Counted from the stretch's first letter, positions 43,539 to 54,198 are shown. The stretch is 64,000 nt of DNA from Mesorhizobium sp. WSM3860 (GCF_002294995.1 NZ_NSGF01000023.1:18227-82226); one strand, 5' to 3'. Notes: a model not told the origin generated them from the letters alone. A program made the numbers and translations.

Positions 43539-44768
43539 TCAGGCTTTCCTGGCCTCCTTCATGTTCGGCAGGAACACGGTCAGCAGGCCGAGGAAGGGCA
43601 GGTACGAGCAGACGTGGTAGACGAAGTCGATGCCCTTCATGTCGGCGACGACGCCGAGCACGGCCGCGGCGATGCCGCCCATGCCGAAGGCGAAGCCGAA
43701 GAAGATGCCGGCGATCATGCCGACGCGGCCGGGCACCAGTTCCTGCGCGAAGACGACGATGTTGGAGAAGGCCGACGACAGGATCAGGCCGATCACAACG
43801 GTAAGCACCATCGTCCATTCCAAATTGGCGTAAGGCAGGGCCAGCGTGAAGGGCAGAACGCCGACGATCGAGAACCAGATCATCGCCTTCTGGCCGTAGC
43901 GGTCGCCGAACGGGCCGCCGAGCAGGATGCCAAGCGCCGAGGCGCCGAGGAACAGGAAGAGCATCACCTGCGACATCTGCACCGAAACGCCGAACTTATG
44001 GATGGCGTAGAAGGTGTAGTAGCTGGACAGCGAGGCGATATAGGCGTTCTTGCTCAGCACCAGCAGCGTCAGCACCGCCAGTGCTCCCATGACTTTTTTG
44101 CGCGGGAAGGGCGAGACGTGGGCCGCCTGCTTGCGGGTGGCCATCGAAGCGCGCAACCGGCTGTACCAGCCGCCGACCTGCCACAGCACGACGATGCCGA
44201 TCAGCGAGCCGACCGTGAACCAGGAAATGCTGGTCTGGCCGAAAGGCACGACGATGAAGGCGGCGAGCAGTGGGCCCATCGCCTGGCCGAAATTGCCGCC
44301 GACCTGGAACAGCGACTGCGCCAGGCCGAAGCGGCCGCCCGAGGCGAAGCGGGCGATGCGCGAGGATTCCGGATGGAAGATCGCCGAGCCGATGCCGATC
44401 AGCGAGGCGCCGATCAGGAGCAGCCAGTAATGGCCGGCATGCGCAAGCACCACCAGCCCGACCAGTGACGAGGCCATGCCCCAAGGCAAAGAATAGGGCA
44501 TCGGCCGCTTGTCGGTGATCATGCCGATCACCGGCTGCAGCAGCGATGCCGTCACCTGGAAAGTGAAGGTAAGAAGGCCGATCTGCCAGAAATCGAGACC
44601 GTAATTCTCTTTCAGCAGCGGATAGATCGCCGAAAGCAGCGACTGCATGATGTCGTTGACGCAATGGCAGAAGCTCACCGCAAGAATGACGGTGAAGGCC
44701 GTCGCTTGCGCCGAGGTGTGGCTTGCCGGTGCTGGGGTGCCGACGGCGGCGGCGGTCGTATCGGTCAA
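43539..44768 (-). CDS. MFS transporter, fosmidomycin-resistance (Fsr) type
   Basis: A 409-residue, twelve-helix major facilitator. Family wording includes FCHCVNDIMQSLLSAIYPLL (about residues 33-52), the loop ITDKRPMPYSLPWGMASSLV, and GSAIFHPESSRIAR (about 128-141), typical of Fsr-type exporters. The first codon is a TTG at 44768 with GGAG nine bases upstream. It is divergent from an AraC regulator 73 bases away, a pairing like NimR/NimT-type or drug-efflux modules. Substrate unknown. Confidence 0.9.
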   Translation of the reverse strand: MTDTTAAAVGTPAPASHTSAQATAFTVILAVSFCHCVNDIMQSLLSAIYPLLKENYGLDFWQIGLLTFTFQVTASLLQPVIGMITDKRPMPYSLPWGMASSLVGLVVLAHAGHYWLLLIGASLIGIGSAIFHPESSRIARFASGGRFGLAQSLFQVGGNFGQAMGPLLAAFIVVPFGQTSISWFTVGSLIGIVVLWQVGGWYSRLRASMATRKQAAHVSPFPRKKVMGALAVLTLLVLSKNAYIASLSSYYTFYAIHKFGVSVQMSQVMLFLFLGASALGILLGGPFGDRYGQKAMIWFSIVGVLPFTLALPYANLEWTMVLTVVIGLILSSAFSNIVVFAQELVPGRVGMIAGIFFGFAFGMGGIAAAVLGVVADMKGIDFVYHVCSYLPFLGLLTVFLPNMKEARKA

Positions 44769-44841
44769 GGCAATGGCTCCGGTCTTTTTGGCGGCGAACC
44801 GCAGGCAGCTTTATAGGACGCTTGCCTTATAATCGGCTTGA

Positions 44842-45776
44842 ATGGCGACTTCTTTCGTGGTTTGGTCCAATAGTTTCGCAAGTGGGCCACATCGAATGCC
44901 GCATGGCCGGGAAATCTTCAGGGGCGATGCCGCCGAACTCGGCCGGCTGCATGAAAGCCGCTGGCAATGGCTGGAAGAGGCGATCGGGCCGGCGGTCGCG
45001 CTGCCGACCGAATATCCCGACCGCTACCACGTGCCGCAGCACCGCCACAGCCGCAGCCAGTTGCTGCATGCGCTTGTCGGCGTCGTGCTGGTGACGACCA
45101 AGCACGGCCGCTGGATGGTGCCGCCCGACCATGCGATGTGGATACCGGCCGGCATCGAGCACTCCGTCGAGATGCTTGGCGACGTCTCGATGCGCTCGGT
45201 TTATGTCGTGCCGGATGCGATTCCCGGCCTGCCTGAGGGCTTGCGCGTCGTCGGCATCACCGAGCTCATGCACAGCCTGATCGTGGAATCGGAGAAGCTG
45301 CCGCAGGGCGGCGAGCTCGAAGGGCGCGCCGGGCTGATCATGGGGCTCCTGCTGCATGAGATCCCGAACCTGCCGGAGCGGCCGCTCGGCCTGCCTTTTC
45401 CGTCGGATCCGAAGCTCGCGGCGCTCTGCCGGCGCTTTGTCGCGGCGCCCTCGCCACATGCGACGATCGACGGATGGGCGGATGCCGCGGGCATGAGCCG
45501 GCGCTCCTTCACACGCGCCTTCCACCGCCAGACCGGGCTGTCGCTCTCCACTTGGCGCCAGCAGGCCTGCCTGTTCGCGGCGCTGCCGAGGCTCGCCGAC
45601 GGCGAGCCTATCACCAGGGTGGCGCTCGATCTTGGCTATGACAGCGTGCCGGCCTTCATCACCATGTTCAAGCGCATGCTCGGCAGCTCGCCGCGCGACT
45701 ATATGCGCGGCGCGCGCGAGTCAGGCGAGGGGCCAAAGCGATCAAGCGGCCCGGTTCAGGCCAGCAGCGCCGCGGT

Positions 45777-45780
<4 letters not shown>
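44842..45780 (+). CDS. AraC-family transcriptional regulator
   Basis: A 312-residue regulator with an N-terminal cupin-like sensor (PEYPDR-type region YHVPQHRHSRSQLLHALVGV, WMVPPDHAMWIPAGIEH) and a C-terminal double helix-turn-helix (MSRRSFTRAFHRQTGLSL and GYDSVPAFITMFKRMLG, then SPRDYMR). The sensor half resembles the NimR branch. It lies next to and divergent from the MFS gene it probably controls. Its last three bases overlap the convergent prs stop. Confidence 0.9.
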
Positions 45781-46712
<932 letters not shown>

Positions 46713-46875
46713 GCACCGTTCCTGGTGAAGGATGGAGAGACCGGACAGACTCTCATGAGCCTTTTAAGCGGGCTTTTAGCGGCCCGCGCCGGTATTGCAA
46801 GCCTCGTGATCGGGAATCGTTCGACAAGGCGCAACAAAGGCCGGCTGGATCGCAAGCCGGCAACAGGTTGGTCGA

Positions 46876-47487
46876 TCAACCGGCGCCGCCGCTGCCGAGC
46901 CAGGCGGTGAACTGGTCGATCGTCTGGTCGGCGATGGCCTGCATGGTTGCCGGCGCTACCGCCGGCCAGCCTTCGCCGCTGCCGACGGAAGCCGCTTTCT
47001 GTTGCCCATTGATGCGATGCAGGCGGTTGCCCGACGGATCGTAGATGTCCCAGACATAGATGACGGTGGTGTCCTTGCCTTCGGACATCGTCGAAAAATA
47101 GCCCTTCAGCACATGCGTCGCCGTCTGATCGGTGCTGCCGACAAGGGTCACGCCGCGCTGCCTGGCGCGCGTCTGCAATTCCGCCGTCAAGGGGGCTGCG
47201 GCCTCCACCGAGGCGCCGACGATCGGCGCAACTTGCAGCCGGGTCTTGGCGATGGCGGCGGCCTGAGCCGGCGTGGCGGGCGTTGGAGCCGCCGCGGTCG
47301 CTGTGGGCGCAGGCGCGGTCGTCGTTGGCGGTGTGGTGGCCGACGTGCCTTGGGTGGCAGGCAATGCCTGGGCCGAATTCGTCGGCGGCTTGACGGCAGA
47401 AGGATCGAGGACGTCCTTGGCGTTGGTGCAGGCGGCAAGCGCCAGCGCCGCAAGCAATGACACGGTCGTCACCTGCGATCGTCTCAT
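46876..47487 (-). CDS. Lipoprotein of unknown function
   Basis: A 203-residue protein with a lipoprotein signal ending in LALAAC (Cys near residue 21). A long Thr/Pro/Ala-rich linker (about residues 35-85) follows, then a folded domain with VLKGYFSTMSEGKDTTVIYV and WDIYDPSGNRLHRINGQQ. The domain looks like a small beta-rich envelope protein; from memory similar rhizobial proteins are annotated only as lipoproteins. The upstream in-frame extension to 47535 would spoil the signal. It lies 163 bases from prs and faces the same way. Confidence 0.78.
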   Translation of the reverse strand: MRRSQVTTVSLLAALALAACTNAKDVLDPSAVKPPTNSAQALPATQGTSATTPPTTTAPAPTATAAAPTPATPAQAAAIAKTRLQVAPIVGASVEAAAPLTAELQTRARQRGVTLVGSTDQTATHVLKGYFSTMSEGKDTTVIYVWDIYDPSGNRLHRINGQQKAASVGSGEGWPAVAPATMQAIADQTIDQFTAWLGSGGAG

Positions 47488-47542
47488 TTGCCCGACAACT
47501 CCCTGGTGGCGAACGCCCCCGCGTGAACCAACCATTATGGAT

Positions 47543-48694
47543 TCACTGCACGATCAAGTCGAGATCATGGCGCGACAGCGGCTTCGGCGCCGATTCCGTG
47601 GTAAGATAGGTGCGGCCGAGCGTCATCGCCGTCTCGGTTTCCGAATCCATGATGATCATGTGCGCGAACAGCGTCATGTTGGGCGCGATCGGCTCCAGAT
47701 TGCCCTGGTAGAACATCGGCATATCCATCCAGGACGGCGTGAAACGGGCGCCGAGCGAATAGCCGCAGGCGTTCAGCCGGTGCTTGGTCAGATTATGCGC
47801 CTCGAGCGTACGGGCATGCGCATCGAAGACGTCGCCGAAAGTGTTGCCCGGCGTCATCGCCTTCTCGACCGCAAGCAGAGCCGCGCGGGCGGCGTCGAAC
47901 AGTTCCTGGTGGCGCTTCGATACCTTGCCGGTCAAAACGGTGCGCATCATCGCCGCGTGATAGTGATGGAAGACGCCCGCCCATTCGAGCGTCAGCTGGT
48001 CGTTCTTGGTGAGCTTGCGGCGGCCGGCCTTGTAGCGGCAGAGCAGGGCATCGGCACCGGAGCCGATGATGAACTCGTTGGCGGGATAGTCGCCGCCGCC
48101 GGCAAAAATTGCTCCTTGCATCGCGGCCAGGATCAGCGCCTCGTCGCCGCCCTGCTTGATCAGGGGCAGAGCGGCATCGAGCGCATCGTCGGCGAGGCTT
48201 GCGGCTTTTTCGGCTTTGGCGATCTCGGCCGGACTCTTGAAGAGGCGCAGCCGGCCGACGATTCCGGAAGCATCGGCGATCTGGCCGAAGGTCTGCAACT
48301 GCTCGTCCACACGGCGGCCATTGTAGGCGGTCAGGCCATGCGTGTCGTATTCGACGCCGATGCGCGCGCCGAGCAGGTCGAGATCGTTGAGCAGGTTGCG
48401 CAGATCGATCGCGGGATTGGCGCCATCACGATCGGTCCACAATAGGATATTGTCGATGGTCGAGGTGTTTCGCGCCTGCCTCAAATCGGCCGAGCGGGTG
48501 AGCAGCACCATCGAGCCGTCGGCCTTCACCACCAGACACTGGAAGAAACAGAAGCCGAAAGTGTCGTAGCCGGTCAGCCAGTACATGCTCTCCTGCGCGA
48601 ACAAAAGCACAGCGTCGAGCTTCTTCTCGGCCATCTCGATCAGCAGCCGGTCGCGCCGCGCGTCGAATTCCGAACGTTCGAAATGCAGCGCCAT
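47543..48694 (-). CDS. M24 (pita-bread) family protein, creatinase/ectoine-hydrolase-like
   Basis: A 383-residue two-domain protein starting MALHFERSEFDARRDRLL. The N-terminal creatinase-like domain includes YWLTGYDTFGFCFFQCLVVK, and the C-terminal pita-bread fold includes EWAGVFHHYHAAMMRTVLTG. In metal-dependent aminopeptidases that last segment carries two Asp ligands; here they read Glu and Ala, as in metal-independent creatinase or ectoine hydrolase. It is therefore probably not an aminopeptidase. It begins one base from the end of the pgeF stop and may be co-transcribed with pgeF and lgt. Confidence 0.85.
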   Translation of the reverse strand: MALHFERSEFDARRDRLLIEMAEKKLDAVLLFAQESMYWLTGYDTFGFCFFQCLVVKADGSMVLLTRSADLRQARNTSTIDNILLWTDRDGANPAIDLRNLLNDLDLLGARIGVEYDTHGLTAYNGRRVDEQLQTFGQIADASGIVGRLRLFKSPAEIAKAEKAASLADDALDAALPLIKQGGDEALILAAMQGAIFAGGGDYPANEFIIGSGADALLCRYKAGRRKLTKNDQLTLEWAGVFHHYHAAMMRTVLTGKVSKRHQELFDAARAALLAVEKAMTPGNTFGDVFDAHARTLEAHNLTKHRLNACGYSLGARFTPSWMDMPMFYQGNLEPIAPNMTLFAHMIIMDSETETAMTLGRTYLTTESAPKPLSRHDLDLIVQ

Positions 48695-49482
48695 TAGTCT
48701 TTCTCCAGAACGATTGCCGAGACCTGCCGCCCGTAATCCGCTTCCTTGCGGTGGGTGGTGCGCCGGTAGGAATAGAAAAGGTCTTCTTCCGCGTAAGTGC
48801 AGCGGCCGAGCCCGTCGGCGGTCACGCCGGCCTTGCGCAGCCGGTCGACCGTATATTGGTTGAGGTCGAACATCGAGTGGCCGGGGTTCTGCGACGACCT
48901 GAAATAGCGCTGATTGCCAGCGTCGGCCTCGACGAAGCGGGCGAGGAATTCCGGGCCGACCTCGTAATTGTCGGGGCTGATGGAAGGGCCGAGCACGGCC
49001 ACGATGCGATCGCGGCGGGCGCCGAGCCCTTCCATCGCGGCCACGGTGTTTTCGAGCACGCCGGTGAAGGCGCCTTTCCAGCCGGCATGGGCCGCGCCGA
49101 TGACGCGCGCCCCCGCGTCGGCGAACAGCACCGGTCCGCAATCGGCCGTCGAGGCGCCGATAGCGATGCCCGGCCGGTCGGTGACGATGGCGTCGGCCTT
49201 GGGGCGAGGGACGGCGAAAGGCTCCCTGGCGATGACGACATCGGGAGAATGGACCTGATGCGCGGTGAGGAGACGATCCGCCGGCACGCCCATCCAGTCG
49301 GCGACGCGGCGACGGTTCTCGGCGACCAGCGTCTGGTCGTCGCTGGAGCCCGTGCCGATGTTGAGGCCTCGATAGATGCCGCTGGAGACGCCGCCGATGC
49401 GGGTGAAATAGCCGTGGCGTATGCCCTGCGCCTGCTCAAGCAGCGGCGAGCGCACTGGATCGGGTCTGGTCTGATTCAGCAT
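48694..49482 (-). CDS. pgeF: Peptidoglycan editing factor (laccase-domain)
   Basis: A 262-residue YfiH/PgeF-family protein that removes mis-incorporated residues from UDP-MurNAc-amino acid precursors and can oxidise purines or polyphenols. Signatures include GYFTRIGGVSSGIYRGLNIG, TAHQVHSP (metal His), IGASTADCGPVLFAD and VIGAAHAGWKGAF with the Cys/His metal ligands. The start at 49482 (MLNQTRPDPV) avoids a long unsupported extension. It sits between a MidA-like methyltransferase and the M24 gene. Confidence 0.95.
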   Translation of the reverse strand: MLNQTRPDPVRSPLLEQAQGIRHGYFTRIGGVSSGIYRGLNIGTGSSDDQTLVAENRRRVADWMGVPADRLLTAHQVHSPDVVIAREPFAVPRPKADAIVTDRPGIAIGASTADCGPVLFADAGARVIGAAHAGWKGAFTGVLENTVAAMEGLGARRDRIVAVLGPSISPDNYEVGPEFLARFVEADAGNQRYFRSSQNPGHSMFDLNQYTVDRLRKAGVTADGLGRCTYAEEDLFYSYRRTTHRKEADYGRQVSAIVLEKD

Positions 49483-49588
49483 GGAAGGGTTTGTTGTCCG
49501 CGCGGGCGATTTCGTCAAGGTGGAGTTCGGTTGGGGGGTGAGGCTCGGGCAAGTGGCAGGGCCAGCTTGCACGGGTTGCCCGCCGATG

Positions 49589-50656
49589 TCAGCCAGTTTT
49601 CGCCGCCGGCCGGATCTTCATCACCTTGAACAGCTCGCCCATCGAATCGAGGCCGGCAAGGCGCTCGACCGCGTCGGAAATCGCCTGCCGCGCGACGTCA
49701 TCGGCCCTGGCGCCAAGCGCGCCGGCGCGCTCGAGCAGGCCCATGCCGAGCAGGAATTCACCCTGCGTGGTCAGCTCCGCCTGGAGGCCGTGCTCCCGGA
49801 CGGCTGCGGCCAACGCGGCGAAATCGACATGAGCGGTAAGGTCGGCCTCGCCGGGATTGGCCAGCACGTCTTCGTGACCGTGCCTGCGCACAGCCTGCAA
49901 TGTGTCGCCGATGCCCGGCTCAAGATGGCCGTAATCGATGAACAGCCCGGCGCCGCCATGGCCGGCGATACGCTTGGCAATCGCCGCCATCAGCGCCGCG
50001 CGGGCCGGCGCCAGCTCGACGATCGCGCCTTGCACAGCATCGGCCGCGCCAGCCGGCAGCAGCGCCGGGTCGACGGAACCCGCGCCGGCGAAGAAATGAA
50101 GATTGTCGGCATCGTCTAGCCCGACCATGCGCTCGCGCCAGCCTGCGCCGACATAGACGAACTGGCGGATCGGCACCGCGTCGAACAGCTCGTTGCCGAC
50201 GATGAAGAGCGGTTGCAGCGGCAGCGTGTCGATGGTTTGGTGCCAGCTCAGGGCCGAACTCTGGCCGGCAAGCGTCTCTTTCTGGATTTCGGCCAGGCGC
50301 GGACTGGTCTCGATCATGGCGAAGGAAGCCTCGGCGGCAAGCGCCGGATCAAGCCGCGACCAGGTGCGCAGCATGTCCTTCATCAGCGTGCCGCGACCGG
50401 GACCGATTTCGGCGAAGGTGGCTGGGAGCGGCCGGCCCACACCTTGCCAGGCCTGGTAGAGCCAGACGGCGACAAGCTCGCCGAACATCTGGCTGATCTC
50501 CGGCGCGGTGACGAAGTCGCCGGCGGCGCCGAAGGGCTCGCGCGTCGTATAATAGCCGTCCTCAGGGTCGAACAGGCAGAGCGCCATGTATTCGCTGACC
50601 GGGATCGGCCCCACCGCGCCGATCAGGCCGACCATGCGCTCCTTCAGCCCGGTCAT
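49589..50656 (-). CDS. SAM-dependent methyltransferase, MidA/NDUFAF7 family
   Basis: A 355-residue class I methyltransferase of the family that includes the mitochondrial complex I assembly factor NDUFAF7 (which methylates an Arg on a complex I subunit). Landmarks are MALCLFDPEDGYYTTREPFG (about residues 24-43), the SAM-binding FAEIGPGRGTLMKDMLR (about 80-96) and VGNELFDAVPIRQFVY. Its start overlaps the lgt stop as ATGA. Bacterial targets are not well proven. Confidence 0.92.
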   Translation of the reverse strand: MTGLKERMVGLIGAVGPIPVSEYMALCLFDPEDGYYTTREPFGAAGDFVTAPEISQMFGELVAVWLYQAWQGVGRPLPATFAEIGPGRGTLMKDMLRTWSRLDPALAAEASFAMIETSPRLAEIQKETLAGQSSALSWHQTIDTLPLQPLFIVGNELFDAVPIRQFVYVGAGWRERMVGLDDADNLHFFAGAGSVDPALLPAGAADAVQGAIVELAPARAALMAAIAKRIAGHGGAGLFIDYGHLEPGIGDTLQAVRRHGHEDVLANPGEADLTAHVDFAALAAAVREHGLQAELTTQGEFLLGMGLLERAGALGARADDVARQAISDAVERLAGLDSMGELFKVMKIRPAAKTG

Positions 50657-51507
50657 GCCGGCTGCGTCTGCGTCATCGGCTTTGCGGTGGCCATGGCCCA
50701 GATGCCGGCGAGCACCATCGGCGAGGACAGGACCATGCCCATGGTCAGCCAGTTGGTGCCGAGCAGATAACCGAGCTGCTGGTCAGGCTCGCGGAAGAAC
50801 TCGACGAAGATGCGCGACAGGCCGTAGCCGCAGATGAAGGCGCCGCCGACGAAGCGCGGTGTCTTCAGCTTCAGCCGCGAGTGGGTGAGGAAGCGTAGCA
50901 CAAGGAAGAGCACAAGACCTTCCAGCAGCGCCTCGTAGAGCTGGCTGGGATGCCGGGTGAACGGGCCGCCATTGGGGAATTCGATCGCCCAGGGCACGTC
51001 CGACGGCCGGCCCCAGAGTTCCGAATTGATGAAATTGGCCACACGCACCAGCCCAAGGCCGACCGGCACGCCGGCCGAGACGACGTCAAACAGCGTCCAG
51101 GTGTGAATGCCGCGCTTGAGCGAAAAGAGCGTCATGGCGAGGATGACGCCGAGCAGTCCGCCATGGAACGACATGCCGCCCTGCCAGACCGCAAAGATGT
51201 CGAGCGGATGCGCGATATAGCGTGGAAGGTCGTAGAAGAGGACATAGCCGGTCCGCCCGCCGAGCACCACGCCGATCGCCGCCCAGACGATGAAATCGTC
51301 AAGGTCCTCGGGCTTCATCGGCAGCTTGCCGTCCGGCCAAAGGCTGGCATTCGCGGCCAGACGCTTGGCGTACCACCAGGCGAAGAGAATGCCGACGATG
51401 TAGCCGACCCCATACCAATGCACGGCCAGCGGCCCGATATGGACGATGACCGGGTCGATATTGGGGAAGGGCATGGAGGCCAGCGGCAGCAGGAAATATT
51501 CGCTCAA
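50653..51507 (-). CDS. lgt: Prolipoprotein diacylglyceryl transferase
   Basis: Transfers diacylglycerol to the lipobox Cys of prolipoproteins. A 284-residue, seven-helix membrane protein with the Lgt signature GLVRVANFINSELWGRPSDV (about residues 152-171) and RHPSQLYEALLEG (about 182-194). The first codon is TTG at 51507 with GGAGAG a few bases upstream. It heads the lgt-midA-pgeF-M24 operon. Several lipoproteins in this window would depend on it. Confidence 0.96.
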   Translation of the reverse strand: MSEYFLLPLASMPFPNIDPVIVHIGPLAVHWYGVGYIVGILFAWWYAKRLAANASLWPDGKLPMKPEDLDDFIVWAAIGVVLGGRTGYVLFYDLPRYIAHPLDIFAVWQGGMSFHGGLLGVILAMTLFSLKRGIHTWTLFDVVSAGVPVGLGLVRVANFINSELWGRPSDVPWAIEFPNGGPFTRHPSQLYEALLEGLVLFLVLRFLTHSRLKLKTPRFVGGAFICGYGLSRIFVEFFREPDQQLGYLLGTNWLTMGMVLSSPMVLAGIWAMATAKPMTQTQPA

Positions 51508-51639
51508 ACTGGGTCTCTCCGGTTGCGGTCGTCTATCGGGCGCGGACCATGCGGCAGGGTTTTGGCGGGGTCAAGGCAGGCTTCGCTTGCAATCCGTGCC
51601 GCGCGCCACTACGTCAAAATAGCCAAGCGAGGATTTGCC

Positions 51640-51942
51640 ATGTCGACCGGAACGAACCGCATTCTCGATGAATTCGCCAAGCTGATGACCGATGCCGCGG
51701 GGGCAGCCCAAGGCGTCAGGCGCGAGATGGAGACGGCTTTCCGCAGCCAGGCCGAGCGCCTGCTCAACTCCATGGATGTCGTGAAACGCGAAGAGTTCGA
51801 GGCCGCCCGCGAGATGGCCGTCAAGGCAAGAGAAGACAACGTCCAGCTTGCGGTGCGCCTCGAAGCGCTGGAGGCCAAGCTCGCCGAATTGACCGGGCAG
51901 GCCGCACCTGCAGCTGCGGCGAAGCCCAGATCAAAAAAATAA
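51640..51942 (+). CDS. ubiK: Ubiquinone-biosynthesis accessory factor UbiK
   Basis: A 100-residue BMFP-family coiled-coil protein that helps Ubi enzymes work with the membrane. The helix pair is ILDEFAKLMTDAAGAAQGVR and RLLNSMDVVKREEFEAAREM, followed by the C-terminal coiled coil (LAVRLEALEAKLAEL) and an Ala/Lys tail. It is divergent from lgt with about 130 bases between. Confidence 0.9.
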   Translation: MSTGTNRILDEFAKLMTDAAGAAQGVRREMETAFRSQAERLLNSMDVVKREEFEAAREMAVKAREDNVQLAVRLEALEAKLAELTGQAAPAAAAKPRSKK

Positions 51943-52263
51943 TCGTAAACTTTTCCACAAAGCGCGATCCGAAAAATCGCTTTGCCGTGAATCGCTTACC
52001 GGCATTGCATGAATCTTTTTGACAGCGCCTTTCCACATGCGAATGACGCAGTGCGAAAAATTGGGCTGTTCACGCGACTCCCGATCAATAGACTGAATTT
52101 GTTGCATGATTCGAAGCAGGGTCATGCGCCGGGCGGTGGGGTCCGGTTGGGGTCTTCGCGTTTGGAAAGTCCTGGCCGTCCGAGTTCTAGACAAGATTGT
52201 TCGTTGTGCGTGCCCTCTCTCGCGGAGCGTGTGGCGGCGCTCTCAGAACGACAGGAAGCATTC

Positions 52264-52764
52264 ATGGAACTCCTCGAACTCGAATTCTCCCGCGAAATCC
52301 ACCCGGTGGACGTCATCGAGCAGGTGGCCCACAACAATGACTGGTCCTTCGAACGCGCCGGCGATGACGAGATCTCGATTTCGGTGACAGGCAGCTGGAC
52401 CGACTATCATGTCTCCTTCTCCTGGATGGAAGATTTCGAGGCGCTGCATCTGGCCTGCGCCTTCGACATCAAGGTGCCGGAAACGCGCGCGCTGGAAGTG
52501 ATGCGGCTTCTGTCGCTGATCAACGAACAGATGCTGTTCGGCCATTTCGACCTGTGGGAGCAGGAGGGCGCGATCATGTTCCGGCAATCGCTGCTGCTCG
52601 CCGGCGGCGTGGAGCCGTCGAGCCAGCAGGTCGAGGTGCTTCTGTCCTCGGCGTTGGAGGCCTGCGAATGCTATTTCCAGGCCTTCCAATTCGTCGTCTG
52701 GTCGGGTACGTCGGCCAAGGACGCGCTGTCCAGCGTGCTCTTTGAAACCCATGGAAGCGCCTGA
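52264..52764 (+). CDS. YbjN-domain protein
   Basis: A 166-residue protein starting MELLELEFSREIHPVDVI. The YbjN fold wording is HNNDWSFERAGDDEISISVT and EDFEALHLACAFDIKVPETR, then LLSLINEQMLFGHFDLWEQE. YbjN proteins resemble CesT-type secretion chaperones and affect envelope and stress phenotypes in E. coli. A longer in-frame start at 52009 lacks coding character. The csaA gene follows 18 bases later. Confidence 0.87.
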   Translation: MELLELEFSREIHPVDVIEQVAHNNDWSFERAGDDEISISVTGSWTDYHVSFSWMEDFEALHLACAFDIKVPETRALEVMRLLSLINEQMLFGHFDLWEQEGAIMFRQSLLLAGGVEPSSQQVEVLLSSALEACECYFQAFQFVVWSGTSAKDALSSVLFETHGSA

Positions 52765-52782
52765 GCCAAGCCAACACCGCCG

Positions 52783-53142
52783 ATGAGTTCCAGCAGCGAG
52801 CGCAAGCCCGAGATCAGCTTTGCCGATTTCGATCGTGTCGACATCCGTGCCGGCACGATCGTCGAGGCTGAGCCCTTCCCGGAGGCGCGCAAGCCGGCAT
52901 TCAAGCTGAAGATCGATTTCGGCCCGGCTATCGGGGTGAAGAAGTCGTCGGCGCAGATCACCAAATATTATGCGCCGGAGACGCTGATCGGCCGGCAGGT
53001 CTTCGCGGTGGTCAATTTCCCGCCGCGCCAGATCGGCCCGTTCATGTCGGAAGTGCTGACGCTTGGCTTTCCGGACGAGGAAGGCGCCGTCGTGCTCGGG
53101 GCCATCGAGCGCAAAGTGCCGGATGGCGGGCGTCTATTCTAG
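52783..53142 (+). CDS. csaA: CsaA-type tRNA-binding/chaperone-like protein
   Basis: A 119-residue single-domain tRNA-binding (EMAP/OB-fold) protein. It has FADFDRVDIRAGTIVEAEPF (about residues 13-32), KLKIDFGPAIGVKKSSAQIT and FMSEVLTLGF. CsaA dimers have tRNA-binding and secretion-chaperone-like activity in Bacillus. It overlaps the convergent glycosyltransferase gene tail to tail by nine bases. Confidence 0.9.
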   Translation: MSSSSERKPEISFADFDRVDIRAGTIVEAEPFPEARKPAFKLKIDFGPAIGVKKSSAQITKYYAPETLIGRQVFAVVNFPPRQIGPFMSEVLTLGFPDEEGAVVLGAIERKVPDGGRLF

Positions 53143-54198
53143 GACAAGCCTGGGCCGGCCTGACGTTACCGCATCCTGATCGGCGCGTTTGCGCGGCATC
53201 CCCAGCGCTTCTTCGACCGCGTCGAGGAACATCTCGGCGCATGCCCTCCAGCTGTAGCGCAGGGCGCGCTGACGCGCCTCCGCGCGGTCAATGTGAAGCG
53301 CTTTGAGCGCCGCCTCGCGCAAATCCTCGGATACGGCCCCGCCGACCCCGTCGCCGACGATGTCGATCGGTCCGGTCACCGGATAGGCGGCCACCGGCGT
53401 GCCGCTGGCCAGAGCCTCGATGATGACGTTGCCGAAGGTGTCGGTGCGGCTCGGAAAGACAAAGACGTCGGCCGAGGCGTAGATTTCCGCCAGTTCGTCA
53501 TTCGGACGATGGCCGAGGAAATGCGCGTTCGGATAGCGGGCGCTGAGCTTTGCCAGTTCCGGCCCCTCGCCGACCACCACCTTGCTGCCGGGGAGATCGA
53601 GATCGAGGAAGGCGGTCAGGTTCTTTTCGATCGCGACACGGCCGACGCAGAGGAAGATGGGGCGGGGAAAGCTGGTGTCCTTGCGTTTGTCCGGCCGGAA
53701 ATGATCGGTGTCGACGCCGCGAGTCCAGGGCCTCAGCTTATCGAAGCCGCGCGAGGCAAGGTCGTCCGCCAGCGATTGCGTGGCGACCAGCGTGCCCTGT
53801 CCGGAATTGTGGAAGTCGCGCAGCCAGCTATAGGCCCAGCTCTCCGGAACCGGCAGGCGAGCGCTGAGATATTCGGGAAAACGCGTGTGGTAGCTGGTGG
53901 TAAAGGGACGGCCGGCCTTGCGGCAGTAGCGGCGCGCCATGATGCCGAGCGGCCCTTCGGTGACAATGTGGATGTGGTCGGCCTTGCGCGCTTCGATCAG
54001 CCGAGCGACATGACCGGGGGTTGTCAAGGCGAGCCGAATGTCCGGATAGGTCGGCAGCGGCAAGGTGCGGAAGATGTTCGGCGTCAGGAAATCGACCTGG
54101 ACATCGAAGGATTTCAGCGTTTCGGTAAGCCGCTCCAGCGTGTGAACCACGCCGTTGACCTGCGGTCGCCATGCATCGGTGACCATCAGGATCCGCAT
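53134..54198 (-). CDS. GT4-type glycosyltransferase
   Basis: A 354-residue GT-B glycosyltransferase starting MRILMVTDAWRPQVNGVVHT. The N-terminal acceptor domain has TSYHTRFPEYLSARLPVPES. The C-terminal nucleotide-sugar domain has FLCVGRVAIEKNLTAFLDLD and the E-x7-E signature region FPSRTDTFGNVIIEALASGT. The pattern resembles enzymes adding sugars to diacylglycerol or glycolipids (SqdX or alpha-glucosyl-DAG-like) in phosphate-limited Rhizobiales, but the acceptor is not certain. An extension upstream to 54363 was rejected. Confidence 0.88.
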   Translation of the reverse strand: MRILMVTDAWRPQVNGVVHTLERLTETLKSFDVQVDFLTPNIFRTLPLPTYPDIRLALTTPGHVARLIEARKADHIHIVTEGPLGIMARRYCRKAGRPFTTSYHTRFPEYLSARLPVPESWAYSWLRDFHNSGQGTLVATQSLADDLASRGFDKLRPWTRGVDTDHFRPDKRKDTSFPRPIFLCVGRVAIEKNLTAFLDLDLPGSKVVVGEGPELAKLSARYPNAHFLGHRPNDELAEIYASADVFVFPSRTDTFGNVIIEALASGTPVAAYPVTGPIDIVGDGVGGAVSEDLREAALKALHIDRAEARQRALRYSWRACAEMFLDAVEEALGMPRKRADQDAVTSGRPRLVLE

